From Clostridiales bacterium (lineage in GTDB: Bacteria > Bacillota > Clostridia > Lachnospirales > CAG-274), in contig JAJQBF010000252.1 in the NCBI GenBank assembly GCA_021203425.1, positions 1 through 5,404 of the forward strand: a stretch of 5,404 bases of DNA. Reading direction: 5' to 3'. The position numbers and the translations under genes are program-made. This document shows, piece by piece, positions 1 through 4,008 of the stretch (position 1 is the first letter of the stretch; every line of letters begins with the position of its first letter). The notes beneath the pieces are model-generated. The model was given only the letters and a program-made list of their open reading frames with translations. It was not told the origin of the DNA and did no database searches.

Positions 1-70
1 ATATTAAGAAGTTTGCGCCATATTCTGCCAAATATTCTTTAATATATTTTCTGTTTTTACAAATATATAC

Positions 71-99
71 TTGACAGGTGAGCGTTATTATATTATAAT
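71..99 (+). promoter_or_regulatory. Consensus sigma-A-type promoter of the metal-resistance operon
   Basis: The -35 box TTGACA (71-76) and -10 box TATAAT (94-99) both match the vegetative consensus exactly and are separated by the ideal 17 bases. Transcription should begin near 105-107, inside the operator described next. Such a strong unregulated core promoter fits a gene pair held off by a repressor. The match is read directly from the sequence; activity is inferred. Confidence 0.9.
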
Positions 100-100
100 G

Positions 101-126
101 AACATATGAACAATTGAACATATGTT
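101..126 (+). promoter_or_regulatory. ArsR/SmtB-family operator (12-2-12 inverted repeat)
   Basis: The outer arms AACATATG (101-108) and CATATGTT (119-126) are perfect reverse complements, and the centre (111-116) is the palindrome CAATTG. Read as 12-2-12, the two 12-base half sites agree at 10 of 12 positions. This is the layout known for SmtB, CzrA, ZiaR and CadC operators, whose half sites contain ATATGAACA-like sequence; ATATGAACA is present at 104-112. The site begins 2 bases after the -10 box and covers the predicted transcription start, so bound regulator would block RNA polymerase. GAACATATG also occurs as a direct repeat (100-108 and 116-124). The likely ligand protein is the regulator encoded immediately downstream. 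Confidence 0.87.
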
Positions 127-146
127 AATCACAAGGAGGGCTTATT

Positions 147-491
147 ATGGATAAAACTAACCTGCCTTCGGAAGAGGTTTTTTACGATATGGCAGATTTT
201 TTTAAAATGTTCGGAGATGCATCTCGAATAAAGATGCTCTACACTTTATACACAGGAGAAATGAGCGTAAGCGAACTTGTCAATGTTTTGGATATGAACC
301 AGTCTGCTGTTTCTCACCAGCTCAGAATATTAAGACAGAGCGATCTTGTCAAATTCAGAAAAGACGGAAAAGCAGTTATTTATTCTATTGACGACAGCCA
401 CGTATTTTCAGTTTTGGAACAGGGTCTTAAACATATCGCTCACAAAAACGGATTGGAGGAAAATGAATATGAACCGAAAACTGATTCTTAA
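147..491 (+). CDS. ArsR/SmtB-family metal-sensing repressor, CzrA-like (Zn/Co alpha-5 site)
   Basis: This 114-residue protein has the usual ArsR/SmtB winged-helix size and is a cytoplasmic DNA-binding homodimer by family. The first helices (residues 14-36) hold the conserved 'Phe-Gly-Asp-Ala-Ser-Arg' segment (22-27). The recognition helix-turn-helix spans about 41-65, with Asn51-Gln-Ser-Ala-Val-Ser-His-Gln-Leu. The beta wing is about 68-81. Helix alpha-5 carries Asp83, His85, His96 and His99, spaced i, +2, +13, +16, exactly the arrangement of the Zn/Co site of CzrA (Asp84, His86, His97, His100). The protein has no cysteine, so the CadC/ArsR-type thiolate alpha-3 site is absent. Zn(II) or Co(II) is therefore the likely inducer, although the partner pump may also move Cd. 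The start ATG has AGGAGG at 134-139 with a 7-base spacer. The gene is first in the operon, sits directly behind its probable operator, and should be autoregulated. Function is inferred from family motifs. Confidence 0.92.
   Translation: MDKTNLPSEEVFYDMADFFKMFGDASRIKMLYTLYTGEMSVSELVNVLDMNQSAVSHQLRILRQSDLVKFRKDGKAVIYSIDDSHVFSVLEQGLKHIAHKNGLEENEYEPKTDS
455..460 (+). promoter_or_regulatory. Shine-Dalgarno site that decides the ATPase start
   Basis: GGAGGA lies inside the 3' end of the regulator gene. It is 8 bases before the ATG at 469 but only 2 bases before the in-frame ATG at 463. Normal spacing favours 469. An upstream ATG at 346 would start deep inside the regulator and has no comparable site. 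Embedding the site in the upstream gene implies translational coupling of repressor and pump. Confidence 0.75.
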
Positions 492-2535
492 AGATTTAAA
501 CTGTCCCCACTGTGCGGGAGTAATTGAAGAAAAAGTAAGCAGTTTGAACTATGTCAATACTGCGGAATTTAATATAGTAACAAAGGTTATAAATATCGAC
601 GCAAAGGAAGACCGACCGACTCTCTTTGAAGATGTTGAAAAAATCGTTAAACAGACTGAACCGGAAGTAACTGTTATGGCGGAAAACGAAAAACCGGTGG
701 AAACCGAGACGGAAGAAGAAGAGGGTATAACCAGACTGTTTGTTGTCAGATTTATTGTCGGGCTTTGTCTTACGGCAGGGGCAGCAGCTGCGCAGAATAT
801 CAATATAAAACTGACTCTTTACATAGCTGCGTATATCATTTTCGGTTATGACGTAATAATTAAAGCCGTTAAAAACATTGCCAAAGGCGAAGTTTTTGAT
901 GAAAATTTTCTTATGTCAATAGCGACTATAGGGGCTTTTTTCATAGGGGAATATCCCGAGGCAGCGGCAGTTATGCTTTTTTATCAAATCGGTGAACTTT
1001 TTCAGGATTTAGCCGTAGGCAAGGCATCAAAATCCGTCAAGAGTCTGCTGAACATTATGCCGGAAAGTGCAAATATAATAACCGATGAAGGGATTCGTGA
1101 AATACCTTCAAAAGATGTTAAGCGAAATGATGTTATAGTTGTAAAGGCAGGAGACAAAGTGCCTCTTGACGGTATTGTTTTAGAGGGAGAATCTTATATT
1201 GACAAAAAGGCGCTGATGGGTGAAAGCCTGCCGGAGCTTGTAAAAGCAGGGGAGAAGGTTTTAAGCGGCTCGATAAACGGCGGCACACCACTTAAAATCA
1301 AGGTTGAAAAAACTTACTCCGACTCAATGGCACAAAAAATATTCAGACTGACAGAAGAGGCTGCCGGAAAGAAATCCAAAGCCGAAAAATTCATAACGAA
1401 ATTTGCCAAGATATATACCCCTACAGTTGTTTTTCTCGCTGTGGCGATTGCCGTAATACCTACGTTGATAACAGGTTTTTCGGAGTTTAATACATGGCTT
1501 TACAGAGCATTTATTTTTCTTGTTGCATCATGCCCCTGTGCCCTTGTGGTGTCTATACCCCTGGGATTTTTTGCAGGCAACGGAAAGGCATCTGCCGCCG
1601 GTGTTCTCATAAAAGGCAGCACCTACATACAGAGCCTTGCAGAGACTGACACAGCGGTTTTTGACAAGACAGGCACACTGACGGAAGGTGTTTTCAGAAT
1701 AGCCGATGTAAAGCCTTTAGGCACGACAAAAGAGGAACTGCTCAGCCTTTGCGGCTCAGTTGAAAAATATTCTTCACACCCAATTGCAAAAGCAATTTAC
1801 CGTGAAACACAGGAAACAGCAAAAACGGAAATTTCCGAATATGAAGAAATAAGCGGTATGGGTATAAAAGCAAAAGCAGAAGGCAAAGATATTTTGGTGG
1901 GAAATGCCGCTTTAATGAAAAAATTCGGTGTTGACTGCGATACCCGAAAGGACAGCAAAACAACGGTTTATACCTCCGTAAACGGAAAACTTGCCGGTAT
2001 AATAACCGTTGCCGACACTGTGAAAAAAGACAGTGAAAAGACAATTTCTTCTCTTAAAAATATGGGTATAAAAACTGTTCTGCTGACGGGAGACAGAAAA
2101 GAAAGTGCTGATGAATTTAACAGGGAACTAAAGCTTGATGAAATAAAATCAGAACTTCTTCCTGCCGATAAACTCAGCGAAGTAGAAAATCTCTATAAAA
2201 ATGGCTCAAAAACAATAGTGTATTTGGGTGACGGTATAAACGATGCTCCCGTTTTGAGACGTGCCGATGTAGGTGCGGCTATGGGCGGCTTGGGTTCCGA
2301 TTCTGCCATAGAGGCTGCTGACTGTGTAATTATGTCTGACGAGCCTTCGAAAATTCTTGATGCAATCTCAATATCAAAGGAAACAATGAGAAGAATAAAG
2401 CAAAACACAACCTTTGTAATTGCCGTTAAGGTGATAGTTTTGGCAGTTTCCGCCGTAGGTCTCGGCAATATGTGGCTTGCTGTTTTCGCCGACATAGGCA
2501 CAGCTTTGATAGCGATTTTAAATTCAATCCGCTGA
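469..2535 (+). CDS. cadA: PIB-type heavy-metal translocating P-type ATPase (Zn/Cd/Pb export, CadA/ZntA-like)
   Basis: This membrane pump uses ATP to export soft divalent metals. The 688-residue product is complete for a one-HMA family member. It has an N-terminal HMA domain (1-70) with Cys12-Pro-His-Cys15, an acidic linker (71-86) and two class-specific membrane helices (about 88-108 and 113-133). M1-M2 lie at about 147-180 and an actuator domain at about 190-300. M4 carries Cys355-Pro-Cys357. The phosphorylation site is Asp399 in Asp-Lys-Thr-Gly-Thr; His437-Pro438 is the nucleotide-domain HP motif; Thr540-Gly-Asp and Gly587-Asp-Gly-Ile-Asn-Asp form the hinge. Lys654 in M5 and Asp675-Ile-Gly in M6 (numbering only the six core helices) match the Zn/Cd/Pb group, where ZntA uses Lys693 and Asp714. 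The actuator motif reads Met250-Gly-Glu-Ser rather than Thr-Gly-Glu-Ser, although the catalytic Glu252 is kept. The start at 469 is chosen from ribosome-site spacing, with 463 as the alternative. It overlaps the regulator gene by 23 bases. Zn/Cd specificity is inferred from the motifs and the CzrA-like sensor. Confidence 0.95.
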   Translation: MNRKLILKDLNCPHCAGVIEEKVSSLNYVNTAEFNIVTKVINIDAKEDRPTLFEDVEKIVKQTEPEVTVMAENEKPVETETEEEEGITRLFVVRFIVGLCLTAGAAAAQNINIKLTLYIAAYIIFGYDVIIKAVKNIAKGEVFDENFLMSIATIGAFFIGEYPEAAAVMLFYQIGELFQDLAVGKASKSVKSLLNIMPESANIITDEGIREIPSKDVKRNDVIVVKAGDKVPLDGIVLEGESYIDKKALMGESLPELVKAGEKVLSGSINGGTPLKIKVEKTYSDSMAQKIFRLTEEAAGKKSKAEKFITKFAKIYTPTVVFLAVAIAVIPTLITGFSEFNTWLYRAFIFLVASCPCALVVSIPLGFFAGNGKASAAGVLIKGSTYIQSLAETDTAVFDKTGTLTEGVFRIADVKPLGTTKEELLSLCGSVEKYSSHPIAKAIYRETQETAKTEISEYEEISGMGIKAKAEGKDILVGNAALMKKFGVDCDTRKDSKTTVYTSVNGKLAGIITVADTVKKDSEKTISSLKNMGIKTVLLTGDRKESADEFNRELKLDEIKSELLPADKLSEVENLYKNGSKTIVYLGDGINDAPVLRRADVGAAMGGLGSDSAIEAADCVIMSDEPSKILDAISISKETMRRIKQNTTFVIAVKVIVLAVSAVGLGNMWLAVFADIGTALIAILNSIR

Positions 2536-2551
2536 AATTATACCTTTCAGC
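2531..2551 (+). terminator. Small hairpin over the ATPase stop codon (weak or attenuating terminator at best)
   Basis: GCTGAAA (2531-2537) and TTTCAGC (2545-2551) form a perfect 7-bp stem with a 7-base loop, and the TGA stop lies in the left arm. A run of As, not Ts, follows, so it is not a classic intrinsic terminator on the + strand. It may protect the mRNA 3' end. No better terminator is visible before the next promoter at 2601. Confidence 0.3.
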
Positions 2552-2600
2552 AAAAACAGCAATTATTAATATTCAACATGAGTTACGCCGTTTGTTTTCC

Positions 2601-2629
2601 TTGACAACACTTCTTAAATGTAATAAAAT
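2601..2629 (+). promoter_or_regulatory. Sigma-A-type promoter for the PD-(D/E)XK gene
   Basis: TTGACA (2601-2606) and TAAAAT (2624-2629) are separated by 17 bases and lie about 43 bases before the start codon at 2672. The gene thus has its own promoter and is not simply the third gene of the metal operon. Confidence 0.7.
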
Positions 2630-2659
2630 AAAGATACAGACAAGAGATAGACTTATTTG

Positions 2660-2665
2660 AAAGGG
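2660..2665 (+). promoter_or_regulatory. Ribosome binding site choosing ATG 2672
   Basis: AAAGGG sits 6 bases before the ATG at 2672. A TTG at 2657 is in the same frame and would add five residues, but it overlaps this site and has no Shine-Dalgarno sequence of its own. The ATG is therefore preferred. Confidence 0.6.
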
Positions 2666-2671
2666 TATTTT

Positions 2672-2896
2672 ATGGAAATCAATAACGAAATCGGGAAATA
2701 TGTCGGCAATAAGAAGGAATATAAATTGCTTGATGCCAATGCAAAAAGGCTTTTTGCCATAAAAATCATAACGGCACATATTTTGAAGGGCTGTCTTGAT
2801 GAATTTAAGGAGTTCGACCCTTATTACATTGCCGACAGCTGTATCGAAGGGGAGGCTCAAATATCGGAGGTAACTGTCCACCGTAATGAAACGTAA
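2672..2896 (+). CDS. N-terminal fragment of the PD-(D/E)XK putative transposase (74 residues)
   Basis: This is the part that would be translated from the gene's own ribosome binding site. It begins Met-Glu-Ile-Asn-Asn-Glu and contains a 'Lys-Leu-Leu-Asp-Ala-Asn-Ala-Lys-Arg-Leu-Phe' segment (about 18-28), an amphipathic helix, and Cys57-Ile-Glu-Gly-Glu-Ala-Gln. It ends after His-Arg-Asn-Glu-Thr. It lacks the putative active-site Asp and Glu-x-Gln, so alone it is unlikely to be a nuclease. No independent function is recognised. Confidence 0.55.
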   Translation: MEINNEIGKYVGNKKEYKLLDANAKRLFAIKIITAHILKGCLDEFKEFDPYYIADSCIEGEAQISEVTVHRNET

Positions 2897-2908
2897 GTTC
2901 TATCCGGA

Positions 2909-3634
2909 ATGACAACGGAAGACACAAGCGAAAGCGAAGGAAAGGTTTTCTTTGACATACTTTTTTATGTCTATATTCCTGTATCAAAAGAACGTGTAAA
3001 GCTTATAATAAACATAGAGGCTCAAAACAGGTTTAACCCCGGCTATTCACTTTTGAAACGTGTCATCTATTATTGCTCAAGGCTTATGTCATCGCAGTAT
3101 AACAGGGAATTTGACGACAGAAATTACAATGATGTTAAAAAGGTAATTTCTGTTTGGATATGTATGAATCCGCCGAAAGATAAGAAAAATACAATTACAC
3201 GGTTTTCTATGACAGAAAAAAATTTGGTTGGAAACGCAAAGTACAGCTATAACGAATATGACCTTATCGAAGTAGTAATGGTTTGCCTCGGAGGAAAAGA
3301 AGATGACGAAAATTACAGCGGCTTGATTAAACTCTTAAGCACCCTTACTTCGCCCAAACTAAAACCAAACGAGGTTAAACACATTTTAAGTAACGAATTC
3401 AGCATAAAGCTGACAAAGAAAATAGAAAGCGAGGTGCTTGGTATGTGTAATATAAGCTATGGAATTTACGAACAGGGAATGACTGAAGGCGAGATAAAGG
3501 GCAGAGAAAAGACACTTATCGAAAATATTAAGGTTTTGATGAAAAATCTCGGGCTTTCGTTTGAAGAGGCTTTACGGGCATTAAGCATACCCGAGGCAGA
3601 ATACGGAAAGTACAGGAAAATAATTTTAGGATAA
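2909..3634 (+). CDS. C-terminal fragment of the PD-(D/E)XK putative transposase (241 residues)
   Basis: The first ATG after the interrupting stop is at 2909, only 12 bases beyond it, so terminating ribosomes could in principle re-start there. No Shine-Dalgarno sequence stands at a proper distance: GGA directly abuts the ATG, and the nearest AGG-rich stretch (CGGAGG, 2865-2870) is about 38 bases away. Numbered from this Met, the fragment retains Asp16 and Glu37-Ala-Gln39, the probable active-site residues, and the C-terminal helical tail with Glu-Gly-Glu-Ile-Lys-Gly-Arg-Glu. It could fold only if the missing first 79 residues are dispensable, which is doubtful because PD-(D/E)XK folds usually begin with a helix that carries an acidic residue. 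Confidence 0.6.
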   Translation: MTTEDTSESEGKVFFDILFYVYIPVSKERVKLIINIEAQNRFNPGYSLLKRVIYYCSRLMSSQYNREFDDRNYNDVKKVISVWICMNPPKDKKNTITRFSMTEKNLVGNAKYSYNEYDLIEVVMVCLGGKEDDENYSGLIKLLSTLTSPKLKPNEVKHILSNEFSIKLTKKIESEVLGMCNISYGIYEQGMTEGEIKGREKTLIENIKVLMKNLGLSFEEALRALSIPEAEYGKYRKIILG

Positions 3635-3654
3635 ATATATTGATAAAATTTACG

Positions 3655-3688
3655 CAGCTTTTTCGACCGGTTCGGAAAAGCTGTTTTT
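3655..3688 (+). terminator. Rho-independent terminator of the PD-(D/E)XK gene
   Basis: A 12-bp stem (3655-3666 with 3672-3683, one G-U pair) closes a 5-base loop CCGGT and is followed at once by TTTTT (3684-3688). It begins 20 bases after the stop codon at 3634. This is a textbook intrinsic terminator for the + strand. Confidence 0.9.
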
Positions 3689-3710
3689 ATAACATAATTT
3701 ATAACATAAA
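3687..3710. repeat. Two-copy 12-bp tandem repeat
   Basis: TTATAACATAA occurs at 3687-3697 and again at 3699-3709, giving two 12-base units that differ only in the last base (T or A). It overlaps the T-run of the upstream terminator. No function is apparent; it may be a replication-slippage duplication. Confidence 0.6.
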
Positions 3711-3713
3711 TAA

Positions 3714-3729
3714 CCCCCGAGGGGGCTTT
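3714..3729 (+). other. GC hairpin 1 of the intergenic array (CCCCC-GA-GGGGG, then CTTT)
   Basis: CCCCC (3714-3718) and GGGGG (3721-3725) pair around GA, in practice a 4-bp stem with a 4-base loop, followed by CTTTG. Its layout (left arm, right arm ending in G, then CTTT) is shared by the next hairpin. The T-run is short, so it is a weak terminator at best, or part of a repeat unit. Confidence 0.45.
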
Positions 3730-3750
3730 GAGTAACCCTCAGTTTCAAAA

Positions 3751-3777
3751 GTCCTCTGAACGCCAGAGGGCTTTGTT
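3751..3777 (+). terminator. GC hairpin 2 of the intergenic array, possible backup terminator
   Basis: GTCCTCTG (3751-3758) pairs with CAGAGGGC (3764-3771) through 8 base pairs (one G-U) around the loop AACGC, followed by TTTGTT. The right arm plus tail reads AGAGGGCTTTG, echoing hairpin 1. It may be a secondary terminator for + strand transcripts. Confidence 0.45.
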
Positions 3778-3815
3778 GACATTGCGTCATTTTCACATTT
3801 CCGATTTTATAAAGC

Positions 3816-3861
3816 AAAAACCCCGGAGGGCTTTTAAAAGAGCTTTCCGGGGGTGGTTTTT
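3816..3861 (-). terminator. Strong, probably bidirectional terminator between convergent genes
   Basis: CCCCGGAGGGCT (3821-3832) pairs with AGCTTTCCGGGG (3841-3852) over 12 base pairs, including two G-U pairs, around an 8-base loop. On the - strand the stem is followed by TTTTTGCTTT, the complement of 3811-3820, and it starts a few bases after the tandem TAATAA of the 42-residue peptide gene. It is therefore the terminator of that operon. On the + strand TTTTT (3857-3861) follows after GTGG, so it can also stop rightward transcripts. Confidence 0.88.
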
Positions 3862-3862
3862 A

Positions 3863-3991
3863 TTAATAAGTAATTGTATTGAAAACTGTCTGATTACCCT
3901 CAACGGTTGTTAAGGTTCCGCTTGCTGTTATTACGTTTTCTGTTGTAAAGGAGACAATTTCCATTACGGGTTTTGTATATTCTTTTTTCAT
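3863..3991 (-). CDS. 42-residue peptide of unknown function, KKxYTKP...NVITASG type
   Basis: This short gene is well supported: ATG at 3991, AAGGAGGT (4001-4008) 9 bases before it, tandem stops TAA-TAA, and a strong terminator directly after. The product begins Met-Lys-Lys-Glu-Tyr-Thr-Lys-Pro. It continues with an alternating hydrophobic stretch (Val9-Met-Glu-Ile-Val-Ser-Phe15), then Glu18-Asn-Val-Ile-Thr-Ala-Ser-Gly25, and ends in a Thr/Asn/Val-rich tail (26-42) finishing Thr-Ile-Thr-Tyr. It has no cysteine, no hydrophobic signal or membrane segment, and no visible Gly-Gly leader site. I recall many unannotated short peptides in gut Clostridia with a similar Lys/Tyr/Lys-Pro start and a Glu-x-Val-Ile-Thr-Ala/Thr-Ser-like mid motif, but I know of no proven function. 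It lies 15 bases after the secreted protein gene on the same strand, so the two are almost certainly co-transcribed. A modified-peptide precursor, secreted signal or small structural partner are all possible; none is shown by the sequence. Confidence 0.78.
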   Translation of the reverse strand: MKKEYTKPVMEIVSFTTENVITASGTLTTVEGNQTVFNTITY

Positions 3992-4000
3992 TGTATAATT

Positions 4001-4008
4001 ACCTCCTT
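4001..4008 (-). promoter_or_regulatory. Strong Shine-Dalgarno site of the 42-residue peptide gene
   Basis: Read on the - strand this is AAGGAGGT, a near-perfect anti-16S match, overlapping the TAA stop (4007-4009) of the upstream secreted-protein gene. Overlap of stop and ribosome site suggests translational coupling and high output. It is the main evidence that the short frame is a real gene. Confidence 0.85.

Larger units (their letters stand above)
2672..3634 (+). pseudogene. PD-(D/E)XK nuclease-family putative transposase (Rpn/TIGR01784-like), interrupted by an in-frame TAA
   Basis: Ignoring one stop, this is a 320-codon frame, about the normal length for the PDDEXK_2/TIGR01784 'putative transposase or invertase' family. 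That family groups with Rpn proteins, which promote RecA-independent recombination. TAA at 2894-2896 (codon 75) divides it, and the two parts are in the same frame with sensible coding on both sides. After the stop come Val-Leu-Ser-Gly and then Met80. The likely nuclease core lies after the stop: Asp95 in a Phe-Phe-Asp-Ile strand and Glu116-Ala-Gln118 in Ile-Asn-Ile-Glu-Ala-Gln, the family's E-x-Q form of the (D/E)XK signature. The C-terminus (about 255-320) is the charged helical tail with Gly-Met-Thr-Glu-Gly-Glu-Ile typical of these proteins. A single substitution (for example from AAA, GAA, TAC or TAT) would explain the stop. Family assignment is from motif recognition; inactivation is inferred. 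A sequencing error or recent mutation is possible because the rest of the frame is intact. Confidence 0.8.

Noticed and set aside
1..70. Possible C-terminal tail of an upstream gene
   Set aside because: Short open stretches exist (a + strand frame from 3 to a TGA at 72-74, another ending with TAA at 40-42, and a - strand stretch), but none has recognisable sequence or a terminator after it, so none can be supported.
346..468. Upstream extension of the ATPase to an ATG at 346
   Set aside because: It would overlap the regulator by nearly half its length, has no ribosome site, and the extra residues do not resemble an HMA domain, which begins naturally at 469.
2193..2501. - strand frame opposite the ATPase 3' half (likewise 549-803 and 1742-2044)
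   Set aside because: These are antisense shadows of strongly conserved ATPase coding sequence, with no ribosome sites and unusual composition.
2472..2660. 62-codon + strand frame overlapping the ATPase end
   Set aside because: It overlaps the conserved last membrane helix in another frame and covers the promoter of the next gene; no ribosome site.
2894..2896. Stop-codon recoding (selenocysteine or alternative code) instead of a nonsense mutation
   Set aside because: The codon is TAA, not TGA or TAG, no selenocysteine-insertion hairpin is evident, and neighbouring genes end with TAA and TGA as true stops.
2573..2987. - strand frames opposite the PD-(D/E)XK gene start (2573-2881 and 2805-2987)
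   Set aside because: Antisense to recognisable protein sequence and across the promoter region; no ribosome site and no family resemblance.
3655..3861. CRISPR array or tRNA gene in the hairpin cluster
   Set aside because: The repeats are not uniform, have no regular spacers, and no cloverleaf or CCA-type end can be drawn.
3728..3913. 61-codon + strand frame in the convergent intergenic region
   Set aside because: It starts with TTG inside a hairpin, has no ribosome site, runs through the strong terminator and lies antisense to the better supported 42-residue peptide gene.
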